NCBI GenBank assembly: GCA_900546485.1
Contig: URDK01000016.1
Coordinates: 1-39,026, forward strand
Length of the DNA stretch: 39,026 nucleotides
Direction: 5' to 3'
From: an uncultured Eubacteriales bacterium
GTDB taxonomy: Bacteria; Bacillota; Clostridia; Oscillospirales; Oscillospiraceae
Shown: one piece after another, positions 30,433-38,187 of the stretch
Position numbering within the stretch: the first letter of the stretch is position 1
Layout of the letters: each line of letters begins with the position of its first letter
Notes under the pieces: model-generated
The model's input: the letters and a program-made list of their open reading frames with translations, nothing else
What the model was told of the DNA's origin: nothing
Databases searched by the model: none
Program-made: the position numbers and the translations under genes

Positions 30433-32046
30433 TCACACGCCTGCATTTTCCTGAAGAGAGTAAAATGGAAGCGGCTGGGTGTTGAATTCGTCAAAGCTGA
30501 ACTTGAAGTTTATCTCCATCCTGTAGTCCCTGCCGACATACACAGAGTCGATGAGCTGGGAGAGTATCATCTTCCGCGCCTCAAAGCTGCTTTTGGAATA
30601 GAGGTCGGCCCAGCTCAGGAGCTGGTCGTACTCGGCCTGTAAGCTCTGAGATGAGTCGAAAAGGCCGTCGAGGGACGCCTGCGCTTCCTCCTTACGGGCC
30701 TGCGCGGCTCTGAGTTTGTCTGCGGCGTCGGACATGAGCGAGTTGAGCAGCTGGGCGTTGAGCGGGCTTTCACCGCGGATGACCTTGATGGTCTCTGCGC
30801 GGTAGTCGTCCAGCTCTTTTATAATGCCGTCTATCTCGTCCTCTGCCTGCTCCAACCGTATACGAGCAAGCTCTATCTCACGTTCGCGCTGCCTGCCAAT
30901 GATTTCAGCCTCTGGCGCGGCGGCAATCTCGGCAAGTTTCATCCGCACGACCTGTTCGACCATGGAATCCACCTTGGGTACGGAGTAGCCAGACTGCCCG
31001 TCGCATTCGCCTGGGTGCCGGACATTGTAGTGGCACTGGTAACGGATGTACTTGGCCATCGGAGTGCTCCTGTTCTTCTTGCGCCCGCTGGTCGTGAGCG
31101 TCAGTCTGTTGCCGCAGTGTGCGCAAAAGATGTTGCCGACGAGCAGGGAACTGCCCTTACAGTTGCGAGGGACGGAGCTGCGGGGCATTGTGCGCTCGCG
31201 CATTATCTGCTGTGCGCGGTCAAAGGTGGCGTCGTCGATAATGCGCAGCTCCTCCAGATACGCCGACCGGCTGTCGCCATTCTTGATGATGCCGGTATAC
31301 ATCACGTTCTTGATGATGCGGTTGAGCGTGGTGTTGGGGAAGCCCTTACCGTCGCGGCTGTATATACCGGACTCGTGGAGGTATTTGCAGAGCCTCTGCG
31401 CCCCATAGCCCTCATCCACATACTTGCGGAATATGAGCCGCACTATCTCGGCCTCGTCCTCGTCAATGGCCAGGTCGCTGACCTCGCGGTTTCGCTTGTT
31501 CACGCGCCCGCGCTTTTCAAGGTGGTAGCCGTAAGGCACGGTGCCGCCGGTGTAGAGACCCGCTTCCGTCATCTGACTGAGGCGGGTCTTTACACGTATT
31601 GAGGTCTTGATGCTCTCGCCGGAGGCCTGCCAGTAGCGGATGTAGTTCATCAGCTTGTCGACGTGAGTGTCGAACCTCTGCTGACCCTCGGTGGCGCTCC
31701 AGACCTCGATGCCGTTGCGGACGAACCATTCCACAACGAAGGGTGTCTCGTCGTCGCGGCGTCCGAGGCGGTCAAACATGAAAACCAGCAGGATGTCGAA
31801 TTTCCCATCCACGGCGTCGCGCTGTATCTCCTGAATGGCGTCGCGGTCCCGCGCTGAGACCTTGAAGCCGGAGACGCCCTTTTCGGATAGCTCGCGCACA
31901 ATGCTCCAGCCCTGAGCCGCAGCGAATTCACGGCAGCGCTGTTTCTGCATGGGTATGTCGTCCTTTTCGACCTGGCCGAGAGTGGAGACGCGGTAGAGGC
32001 AATAGACACGCTTGACGGTAAAGTAAGTATCGTAGTTGTTCATCAT
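30433..32046 (-). CDS. large serine recombinase (site-specific integrase/resolvase)
   Basis: 537 aa. Resolvase domain 10-150 with catalytic S21 in LYRVSTLGQ, MFDRLGRRDDET and Arg residues; recombinase DNA-binding domain 160-290 (YGYHLEKRG, GKGFPNTTLNRIIKNVMYTG); zinc ribbon C308-C311-C338-C348; coiled coil 380-470 as in TnpX/phiC31-type integrases. It catalyses integration and excision of a mobile element by a Ser-DNA link. Start: ATG at 32046 (or 32043) after GAGGTG; the frame extends to 32148 without a better start. Its stop lies 16 nt beyond the tRNA terminator, so this is the left end of an element. Confidence 0.93.
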   Translation of the reverse strand: MMNNYDTYFTVKRVYCLYRVSTLGQVEKDDIPMQKQRCREFAAAQGWSIVRELSEKGVSGFKVSARDRDAIQEIQRDAVDGKFDILLVFMFDRLGRRDDETPFVVEWFVRNGIEVWSATEGQQRFDTHVDKLMNYIRYWQASGESIKTSIRVKTRLSQMTEAGLYTGGTVPYGYHLEKRGRVNKRNREVSDLAIDEDEAEIVRLIFRKYVDEGYGAQRLCKYLHESGIYSRDGKGFPNTTLNRIIKNVMYTGIIKNGDSRSAYLEELRIIDDATFDRAQQIMRERTMPRSSVPRNCKGSSLLVGNIFCAHCGNRLTLTTSGRKKNRSTPMAKYIRYQCHYNVRHPGECDGQSGYSVPKVDSMVEQVVRMKLAEIAAAPEAEIIGRQREREIELARIRLEQAEDEIDGIIKELDDYRAETIKVIRGESPLNAQLLNSLMSDAADKLRAAQARKEEAQASLDGLFDSSQSLQAEYDQLLSWADLYSKSSFEARKMILSQLIDSVYVGRDYRMEINFKFSFDEFNTQPLPFYSLQENAGV

Positions 32047-32125
32047 ACACACCTCATCTTGATGTGTCTGATCTTTGCTGCCTGTCCGCGATATGTGATT
32101 ATCAAGGTGCTCCGCCGACATTATC

Positions 32126-32314
32126 TCACACCCTGTCCTCGGCGGCAATGTTGTCGCGCATGTACGAATTGAGCAGGATGCCCCTGACGTTCGCCATGAC
32201 GGATACCTTGTCCGGGCAGTCCTTGTATCTCACCCGGACGATGCAGCCGTCCAGAACGCAGACCTGCTCGCCGCTGGAGTTGATGGGAGCCGAAAGCGAA
32301 TTTGTGTTTTTCAT
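32126..32314 (-). CDS. small element-borne protein of unknown function
   Basis: 62 aa, starting MKNTNSLSAPINSSGEQVCV. GGAGCG lies 6 nt before the ATG. It has two Cys, VRVRYKDCPDKVSVMANVRGILLNSYMRDN, no signal or membrane segment. Position just ahead of the recombinase recalls the small TnpW-like or excisionase-like proteins of Tn4451-type elements, but no family is recognised. Likely co-transcribed with the recombinase (79-nt gap). Confidence 0.65.
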   Translation of the reverse strand: MKNTNSLSAPINSSGEQVCVLDGCIVRVRYKDCPDKVSVMANVRGILLNSYMRDNIAAEDRV

Positions 32315-32702
32315 GTATTTCGCTCCGTTTCTTATAGGATGTTCCGCCGTATTTGCCACGCGCCCCGGCGGTGAGGGGATACAGCGAGCCGCCTCTGGCG
32401 CGGCTGTCATAGCTCCGCGGTGCCGGTTGCCGTACACCGCAGGGCTGCCCCCAAGTCCTCGGGAGCGCGTGAGCAAGTACCTTTATCCCCCGCGCTTTCA
32501 TTGCAAAGCGGCTTGCCAAAGCCGTTTTTGGGGCCGCGTTCATCGCTCAAGCTCACGCCGTCATCGCGCCGTGCCCCGCGTCGCTGACCGTCTCCGGTCA
32601 CGCAGGTTCTGTGCTCGCTGTACCGTGTATTCAGTTGTAAAAGACTCTCAAGAAGTATTGCTTCTCACTATACAGGCAGTGGGAAAGACGATTTGGCAAC
32701 GC
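32315..32702. other. 388-bp GC-rich stretch without a confident gene
   Basis: No ORF with a ribosome site is seen on either strand. A small hairpin CGGCTT/AAGCCG (32509-32524) followed by TTTTTG could be a plus-strand terminator, though no plus-strand gene precedes it. A short minus frame (32407-32601, GTG start) lacks coding evidence. The stretch may be an untranslated leader of the small protein gene. Confidence 0.5.
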
Positions 32703-33119
32703 TTAACACAAATTTTTTCTAATTCGTGCAATATGACGACTGATATTCTGATGTGAGCACGAAAAAACTTTGGCTGCCTCCCTATAAGACTTGCCGTCAA
32801 TCACAATTTGCGTAAGCAGCTCCAAGTCTGCGTCTGAAAGCCCATGCAGCCGCTCGACTAACTGCGGGTCGCTTATCTCATCGAGCCAGCTATAGCGCTC
32901 TGCGGGCGATTCAAATGCCTGAACATAGAAAGAGCCGCAGGCCGTCTCCAACGGACGCCTGCGGCTCTCGTACGCTCTGTCGCGGTTGAATTGTTCGAGG
33001 TCAAAGCGGCGCATCTCCTCGATGTCGTCATCGCTCATTCCTTCTTTTCTGTACCAGGACGCTTTTCGTTTCCACTCAGCGTCGAATTTTCTTTTTTCCT
33101 TAGCATAGTTGTATGCCAT
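32703..33119 (-). CDS. sigma-70-region-4-like HTH regulator of the element
   Basis: 138 aa. The N-terminal half is highly charged (KEKRKFDAEWKRKASWY, RRFDLEQFNRDRAYESRRR). Residues ~92-137, LSDADLELLTQIVIDGKSYREAAKVFSCSHQNISRHIARIRKNL, form a sigma region 4-type helix-turn-helix. Such small proteins occur in clostridial integrative elements and control recombinase or transfer genes. AGGAGGTC lies 6 nt before the ATG, but the whole site is inside an 18-bp hairpin (33125-33168), implying tight translational control. Convergent with no gene; same strand as the recombinase. Confidence 0.85.
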   Translation of the reverse strand: MAYNYAKEKRKFDAEWKRKASWYRKEGMSDDDIEEMRRFDLEQFNRDRAYESRRRPLETACGSFYVQAFESPAERYSWLDEISDPQLVERLHGLSDADLELLTQIVIDGKSYREAAKVFSCSHQNISRHIARIRKNLC

Positions 33120-33124
33120 TAAAA

Positions 33125-33168
33125 TGACCTCCTGCTTTGATTTGGATGGGAATCAAAACAGGAGGTCA
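33125..33168 (-). promoter_or_regulatory. 18-bp hairpin sequestering the ribosome-binding site
   Basis: TGACCTCCTGCTTTGATT (33125-33142) and AATCAAAACAGGAGGTCA (33151-33168) pair with one mismatch around TGGATGGG. In the minus-strand mRNA the arm containing AGGAGGT is the ribosome site of the gene starting at 33119; the other arm is a perfect anti-SD. A transcript entering from upstream would be untranslatable unless the hairpin is opened or transcription starts inside it. Confidence 0.85.
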
Positions 33169-33400
33169 GGGGTATTTAGCTATGTAGCACTGCCAGCGCC
33201 TAGGGCGCATTTCCGTCTCCCTGACACTAGGTATTTACATACGTGGGTTAAGGGTGGAGCTTGAGCAAAATAGGCTTCAATTACTATTTGTGTTTTGCTC
33301 TACCATTTATTTCACTCAATTCAAAGAATAAGAGTTCTTTATACGCAAAACCACATATTACATATGCGCTATACGATTAGCAACCAGCAGTAACTAACTG
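33169..33400. other. intergenic junction between GC-rich element and AT-rich cassette
   Basis: No gene is seen. GTCAGGG (33164-33170) and CCCTGAC further on flank a GCGCC-TAG-GGCGC palindrome, and GGTATTTA occurs twice. A weaker inverted repeat GAGCAAAA/TTTTGCTC spans 33263-33300. Base composition drops sharply from here on. A candidate boundary of the recombinase element. Confidence 0.45.
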
Positions 33401-33430
33401 TTGAAAAGCACTACGTCTATGGAGTATAAT
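33401..33430 (+). promoter_or_regulatory. promoter of the ECF sigma gene
   Basis: TTGAAA (33401-33406), 18-nt spacer, TATAAT (33425-33430). It gives a leader of about 165 nt that contains the palindromes at 33535-33557. Confidence 0.6.
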
Positions 33431-33534
33431 AGGATAAATATAGGGAATTTGTAAAGAAACGTCAAAAACTGTTGCAAACAGTGTGCTACTCATTTTAGAT
33501 TATACAGATTGCAAACATAAGTTTTTGTCACGTA

Positions 33535-33557
33535 AGTATGGCGACCATACTGTATGT
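33535..33557. promoter_or_regulatory. overlapping palindromes ahead of the sigma gene
   Basis: AGTATGG-CGA-CCATACT (33535-33551) and CATAC-T-GTATG (33547-33557) overlap, 45-67 nt before the start codon. They could be a repressor site or alternative RNA hairpins. Confidence 0.45.
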
Positions 33558-33601
33558 CAGTATTTGTACACTCAATTAAGATTACAGGACGTGACATTTT
33601 T

Positions 33602-34081
33602 ATGGACATAAATACGGAACAATTTATAGAAAAGCTATATTGTACAACGCGTGACAAACTGTTCCGCTATGCCTATCGCCTGATTGGTAGAGTGGAAAAG
33701 GCGGATGAGCTGGTGCAGGAAGTTTTTGTGCTGGCTATGCTGCATGAAGGGGAGCTTTTGAGTCATGCAAATCCACAGGGCTGGTTGTTTGTTACACTAA
33801 AATATCAGATATTGAACGAGCGGCGCAGAAAAGAGTCAATATCTGAAGTTCCGTTGGATGACTTTTTTGCTTTGGAAGAAAAGCCTCCGAGTGAACCACT
33901 TGAAACTATTCTCCCCAGAGAATTATCAGATCTGGAAAAACAGATACTGATATGGAGATTCGAAGATCAAATAGATTATTATGAAATGTCAAATCGACTT
34001 GGTATTTCTCAAAATGCATGCAGGATCCGGGTATCAAGAGCGGTAGAGAAATGCCGGAAGAATTGGGACAAAAACTTTTAA
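33602..34081 (+). CDS. ECF-type RNA polymerase sigma factor
   Basis: 159 aa. Region 2: KLFRYAYRLIGRVEKADELVQEVFVLAM; WLFVTLKYQILNERRRK ends region 2/linker; region 4: LSDLEKQILIWRFEDQIDYYEMSNRLGISQNACRIRVSRAVEKC, a full helix-turn-helix. ATG at 33602 fits family length; the ribosome site (AGGA, 12 nt away) is poor, and an upstream ATG at 33554 is in frame. AT-rich codon use unlike the rest of the window. Directly followed by a membrane protein that looks like its anti-sigma factor. Confidence 0.9.
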   Translation: MDINTEQFIEKLYCTTRDKLFRYAYRLIGRVEKADELVQEVFVLAMLHEGELLSHANPQGWLFVTLKYQILNERRRKESISEVPLDDFFALEEKPPSEPLETILPRELSDLEKQILIWRFEDQIDYYEMSNRLGISQNACRIRVSRAVEKCRKNWDKNF

Positions 34082-34161
34082 ATTATTCGATTTGTTGAAA
34101 TAGGTCACCCTTCTCAGTACATATAAGGACAGGGATAGTGAGGGGGAGGAAGGAGGTCATG

Positions 34162-35004
34162 ATGAGCTATCCTTTTGATGATAAAGAAAATGAGTTCAAT
34201 AAAATCACCCGAGAACAGTTGGACTCCATGTCTGTTGCCGAGCTTTTGGAGCTGCTTGAGAGCATAAACGAGACTATGACGGAGGATAACTTCGACGATG
34301 AACTCGTTGAAGCCTGCTTGGATGCCATAGACCGTAAGTCTCCTATGCCAGAGTATCCTTCAACAGACGAGTCGCTGAAGGCGTTTGAGGCCAAGCTTCA
34401 TACGGCCGGCGGCACGGAGCCTGAACTCATGGTAAGGCGGCCCAGGCATAGGTTTGCCCGCGTGGGACTGATAGCGGCAATTGTGGCTGTGTGCCTTTTC
34501 TCCGGCATGATAGCAGTACAGGCAGCGGGGATTGATGTGTTCGGAGCCATTGCGAGTTGGACAGAGAACCTTTTTGGCTTTGGAGATATTGAAGACAGCA
34601 TGGCAGCAGAACATTCTTCAAAATCGGCGGTAGCAGTCACAGATTTGGAATATATTGAGTCGTGGATCCCTACGCTTGGTGAGGAATTCTCTAAAAGCGA
34701 ACCAATAGTCATGGAGGATGAACAGCCGGGAACACTGTACTATTCTTTGACGTTTGCTTTAGAAGGTGACACGCTTGTGTTTGACGCTTTTTTGCGTGGT
34801 GAAGACAGCCAAAATTCATTGTATGAAAAAGATGGAAACAATGTAAAAGAAATTACTATAGACAATGCCACGTTTTACATTTTTGAAAACAATGGTAACA
34901 GTATTGCTGCTTGGTCAATAAATGGCATTGAATTTAGTCTTGTCTCATCATTATCAACGGAAGAATTAGAACTGATTATAATTGAGTCGTATGGGGGTAA
35001 TTGA
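34162..35004 (+). CDS. membrane anti-sigma-like protein (DUF4367-like C-terminus)
   Basis: 280 aa. The acidic cytosolic part (1-95) would bind the sigma factor; one membrane helix follows (VGLIAAIVAVCLFSGMIAVQ, about 100-120); the outside domain ends WSINGIEFSLVSSLSTEELELIIIES, the pattern of DUF4367 proteins found as anti-sigma partners in Clostridia. AGGAGG is 5 nt before ATG 34162 (2 nt before ATG 34159). It lies 80 nt after the sigma gene with a possible ECF promoter between (TGAAAT 34096, CATATA 34120). Membrane sensing of an envelope signal is inference. Confidence 0.8.
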   Translation: MSYPFDDKENEFNKITREQLDSMSVAELLELLESINETMTEDNFDDELVEACLDAIDRKSPMPEYPSTDESLKAFEAKLHTAGGTEPELMVRRPRHRFARVGLIAAIVAVCLFSGMIAVQAAGIDVFGAIASWTENLFGFGDIEDSMAAEHSSKSAVAVTDLEYIESWIPTLGEEFSKSEPIVMEDEQPGTLYYSLTFALEGDTLVFDAFLRGEDSQNSLYEKDGNNVKEITIDNATFYIFENNGNSIAAWSINGIEFSLVSSLSTEELELIIIESYGGN

Positions 35005-35007
35005 ATA

Positions 35008-35409
35008 ATGAATAAAACAAGAGTCCTATCGATAGTTTTGCTCATTGCTATTGTTCTTGCCACACCTACATATGCTATAAGCGACAAGGCCAGCGACCAA
35101 CTATTTCATTACAATGTCGATGTTACAACGAGTAATGGAAAAATTAATGTCTCAGCCAATGTGGTTGGTTCTTTGTCTGCTACAAAAGTAGGGTTAGAAA
35201 ATATCTGCGTATATGAAAAGTCAGGATCAAGTTGGATTTGGTATGCTGAATTGTTTGAAGATGACCCTGATATGTCGGTAGATTCTCGTGCATATCTTGA
35301 TACAATACAGATTGATATAACGCCTGGTCACGAGTACATAGTCTACGTTACTATTTTTGCACAAGACGATAGAGGACGAGACACAAGAAGCTTTGATTTC
35401 AATGCCTAA
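35008..35409 (+). CDS. exported protein of unknown function
   Basis: 133 aa. Signal peptide MNKTRVLSIVLLIAIVLATP with likely cleavage after TYA; no lipobox or anchor, so probably secreted. The mature 110 residues alternate beta-like segments (KINVSANVVGSLSATKVGLE, ICVYEKSGSSWIWYAEL, HEYIVYVTIFAQDD), suggesting a small beta-sandwich. Cys only at the single position in ICVYE. The start is 3 nt after the anti-sigma stop, so it is translated with it. No family recognised. Confidence 0.75.
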   Translation: MNKTRVLSIVLLIAIVLATPTYAISDKASDQLFHYNVDVTTSNGKINVSANVVGSLSATKVGLENICVYEKSGSSWIWYAELFEDDPDMSVDSRAYLDTIQIDITPGHEYIVYVTIFAQDDRGRDTRSFDFNA

Positions 35410-35459
35410 TGGCATTTGCGCAAGCGCTTGTAAATTGACATGAGCAAATAATAGTTCTA

Positions 35460-35497
35460 AGTACTGATAAGCTAAATTGCTTATCAGTACTTTTTTA
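35460..35497 (+). terminator. terminator after the first exported-protein gene
   Basis: AGTACTGATAAGC (35460-35472) pairs perfectly with GCTTATCAGTACT (35479-35491) around TAAATT, followed by TTTTT. It ends the sigma operon. Confidence 0.92.
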
Positions 35498-35592
35498 GAA
35501 TATATAGGTTGCCTTAATATGAACTTATTTATTAAATGGCAAAGAAACATATTTCTTAAATGATTACATTATAAAGGTAGGAGTGAAAGCAA

Positions 35593-35661
35593 TTGGGTAT
35601 AGTTTACTGCTTTATCAAAAAAGATTTTAACGCTTTTGCAGAACAATTAGAACAAATATAG
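35593..35661 (+). CDS. possible 22-aa small ORF
   Basis: TTG start with AGGAG 9 nt upstream; product begins MGIVYCFIKKDFNAFAEQLE. Too short to judge by codon use. It could be a remnant of a longer gene or chance. Confidence 0.2.
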   Translation: MGIVYCFIKKDFNAFAEQLEQI

Positions 35662-35834
35662 TGTCTGGGAGGTGTAACGCAATAGCAAATTAAAACGCAA
35701 GGAATGGAGACCTAGCTAAATACAAACAGTGCGAAAAGCAAACAAACGTTGAGTAAACAGAACAGTCCGAACATGATCAATAACATAGCAGAAAAATATA
35801 ATGGTTAAGCTCTCATTGAGAAAGGTCGGTAGAA

Positions 35835-37121
35835 ATGAAAAACAAAAAACATATAAAGAGAGTAGTAAGCGTTCTTATATCGACAGCAATGGTTTTTTCT
35901 TTTAGTAATTTTGCTTTGGCATACAACACAGAAAGCTCCCATGTATTTGAGGCGGAATTATCATTAAACACAAGCATGATAAACGAGGTCTTCGGTGTTG
36001 CTAATGATTGTGCGGAACCAGCGAATGTAAGCACATCAGATACTCGAAGTATTAGTATATACATCGAAAACGAAATGGCTCATCTTTCTTTGACTGAAGA
36101 TGGAAATGCATTTAACGGAACGCTTACGGGAAGAGTTACACCGATTAACACTAGTGATAACTTGTCTGGTTACGCTGCCGCCTTTAAGGGTTATTTAACA
36201 TCACCTAGCTCTAATACTAGTAAATTTGTTTTTGCGGACGTTACTTACAATGAAGATGATATGTTTGCCATTATTACAAAGTATAACGATGATTTTGCCG
36301 CTATACCTGCATTAGATTTTTATGGCATACTAACGGATGAACTTGCGAGCATAGCTAATACATATTCTGCTCAGGTTTTTGATTCAGTTCAAAATGAGCA
36401 GCTAGCAAGAAACGCGGACTTGCCGGAAATCAATGGATTTGAGCTACTTGACGTAGATGCTCAAACACGTTTAAAAAGCTACGATAATGTAAGAGCGGGA
36501 ACCTGTAATGTTGGCACATGCTATTTGTTCCATGCTAACGAGCTAATAAATCAAGGCAGTATGACAACATATGTAAAAGTTAATACAAATACTGAAGAAG
36601 CAATGGACCATATCACATTTGATCGTGGCGAAATAGTGGGTTTAACTGGAGCGTCTCCGGAGGTTATCCAAATTTCCCTATCAGCCACACCAGGCATAGC
36701 AGTAAAAACGAATACTTATTTACCAGCCAATGACCAAAGAAGTATAACATTTAATCTTCCTGTCTGGTATGAAGCAACGTTAGGATTCGTAACCGTTCCT
36801 TTCAGCATAGTTACTTCTTCTACGTCTGTCTCGACATTCAAAACTGGTTCTTCAGCGACAAATAACAATATTTCATGGAGCATGTATAAGCTTAATGGGT
36901 GGGAAGACGAACTTGATGGAACTGACGCTTCTTCCACTCGAGGAATTGGCGCAGAAGTGCAACTCGGATTTGAAGGCACAATATCTCAGCAACAAGTAAA
37001 ATCAATTAGTGGCACAGTTACGATTGATTATGTATACTCCTTCCTGTACGCTGGTAATGAGCTTTGTGGGCGTTTTGCAGGTGAGGGCTCATTATCCTCA
37101 GCTGTATATGTACTTCCGTAA
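35835..37121 (+). CDS. large exported protein of unknown function
   Basis: 428 aa. Signal peptide with KKHIKRVVSVLISTAMVFSF and cleavage after ALA; no anchor. Residues ~80-175 (FNGTLTGRVTPI, GYAAAFKGYL, FVFADVTYNEDDMFAIIT, FYGILTDEL) share a pattern with the lipoprotein encoded next, so they are paralogous domains. The second half is Ser/Thr-rich and beta-like, with GTCNVGTCYLFHANELINQG and a C-terminal strand-rich region. No catalytic motif or known fold recognised. A weak AAAGG precedes the ATG. Low GC and separate from the sigma operon by a terminator. Confidence 0.8.
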   Translation: MKNKKHIKRVVSVLISTAMVFSFSNFALAYNTESSHVFEAELSLNTSMINEVFGVANDCAEPANVSTSDTRSISIYIENEMAHLSLTEDGNAFNGTLTGRVTPINTSDNLSGYAAAFKGYLTSPSSNTSKFVFADVTYNEDDMFAIITKYNDDFAAIPALDFYGILTDELASIANTYSAQVFDSVQNEQLARNADLPEINGFELLDVDAQTRLKSYDNVRAGTCNVGTCYLFHANELINQGSMTTYVKVNTNTEEAMDHITFDRGEIVGLTGASPEVIQISLSATPGIAVKTNTYLPANDQRSITFNLPVWYEATLGFVTVPFSIVTSSTSVSTFKTGSSATNNNISWSMYKLNGWEDELDGTDASSTRGIGAEVQLGFEGTISQQQVKSISGTVTIDYVYSFLYAGNELCGRFAGEGSLSSAVYVLP

Positions 37122-37167
37122 CTGTCACATTCAAGACCACGGCGGCAGTGAGGAGGAGTATTAAAGC

Positions 37168-37692
37168 ATGACATATTTGCGATTAAAAATCCAAGCAAAG
37201 CTATGTTTCTGCATCATGCTGACTTGCATTTTGGTGCTGTCGGCGTGCGGTGAGTCAAATAACGTGGACAATACATACAGGATACAGTACAACGCAAAAG
37301 TAACGAATGACATATTTGCACCTTCTTTTACAGAACGCCTCGAGGGTGAAAACTATGACGTTCTAGAGTTTACGCTGGACCCTGATTCTAGCGAGGCTGA
37401 GTTTGCTTTACGCGGAGATGAAGTACTGACGGGTACACTTTCGGGACCTATTATTCCAGTGATGTCGGAAGCCGGAAATGGGTATGGTTGTGTACTTAGG
37501 GGCGAAGTAAATGGTGAGGAAACAAGCTACCGTGTAATTGCAGACATAATATGTTCGGATTCTGACGCGTTTGCTATTTTGACAATGAGGCGTACTAATA
37601 AGACAGATTTAATTTGCGTGTATGGCGAGCTGAACAATACAATTGAAGCTATCAATGAAGCATACCGTGAGTATTTATCTGAACTTGAGTAA
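37168..37692 (+). CDS. lipoprotein sharing a domain with the upstream exported protein
   Basis: 174 aa. Signal sequence ending LVLSAC gives a lipobox, so it is membrane-tethered outside. Residues ~75-170 (VLTGTLSGPIIPV, GYGCVLRGEV, YRVIADIICSDSDAFAILT, CVYGELNNTIEAINEAY) align by eye with residues ~80-175 of the protein encoded at 35835. Probably the same operon, 46 nt apart, with GAGGAG before the ATG. A cell-bound partner, receptor or immunity-type role is speculation. Confidence 0.8.
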   Translation: MTYLRLKIQAKLCFCIMLTCILVLSACGESNNVDNTYRIQYNAKVTNDIFAPSFTERLEGENYDVLEFTLDPDSSEAEFALRGDEVLTGTLSGPIIPVMSEAGNGYGCVLRGEVNGEETSYRVIADIICSDSDAFAILTMRRTNKTDLICVYGELNNTIEAINEAYREYLSELE

Positions 37693-37723
37693 CTGAAAAA
37701 TTCGACGAAGAAGGGAGATAAAT

Positions 37724-38170
37724 ATGGACAAAAGCTTTTCTGTCAAAGCTCTATCACTTTTTCTCTTTGGGATTTTTGTATCTGCGTTGTTTGTAACAGG
37801 TGCAAGCGCATTTAACCTTTCAAACGAAGGTAGTATCGATCCAACTCTTTTGTATGCCGTCAACGGCGGTGCGCCATGTGGCCACGACAATGTAGACATT
37901 AATGCAACTGTCGAATATGTATACAATGACGCTGATACTCATGATGTCTATACAGTATTTACTTATGAGTGTGAGATCTGTGGTACTTATGCGAGGCAAG
38001 CGTATGAAGGACAGTATTCCCATAATTACACTCAGTATAGCGCTACATGTAACGGTCAGCGTCAAACAATAACGTATTTTTGCCCGGATTGTGGCGGAAC
38101 TAAGAATGAGCTTGTCACATGCCCCGGGGCGCCGCATGAGCCTGGACAATGCAGGTGGCTTCCTGTATAA
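37724..38170 (+). CDS. exported Cys-rich protein, possible zinc ribbon
   Basis: 148 aa. Signal peptide MDKSFSVKALSLFLFGIFVS with cleavage after ASA. The mature part has PCGHDN, ECEICGTYAR, ATCNGQRQ, CPDCGG and CPGAP, that is two CxxC pairs plus other Cys and His in the order of a zinc ribbon or a disulfide-rich domain. GAAGGGAG is 6-7 nt before ATG. It is the last gene of the AT-rich cassette, 31 nt after the lipoprotein. No family recognised. Confidence 0.75.
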   Translation: MDKSFSVKALSLFLFGIFVSALFVTGASAFNLSNEGSIDPTLLYAVNGGAPCGHDNVDINATVEYVYNDADTHDVYTVFTYECEICGTYARQAYEGQYSHNYTQYSATCNGQRQTITYFCPDCGGTKNELVTCPGAPHEPGQCRWLPV

Positions 38171-38187
38171 TATTACCGTAGACATAT

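Larger units (their letters stand above)
35410..35834 (+). other. 425-bp AT-rich intergenic stretch
   Basis: Holds the terminator at 35460-35497 and then about 330 nt with scattered ribosome-site-like motifs (AGGAG, GGGAGG) lacking open frames. One 22-codon frame at 35593-35661 is listed separately. Stops are frequent in all frames. It may be a decayed gene or the promoter region of the next exported protein. Confidence 0.5.

Noticed and set aside
32407..32601. 64-codon minus-strand ORF in the recombinase element
   Set aside because: GTG start without ribosome site and no recognisable protein features; probably leader sequence.
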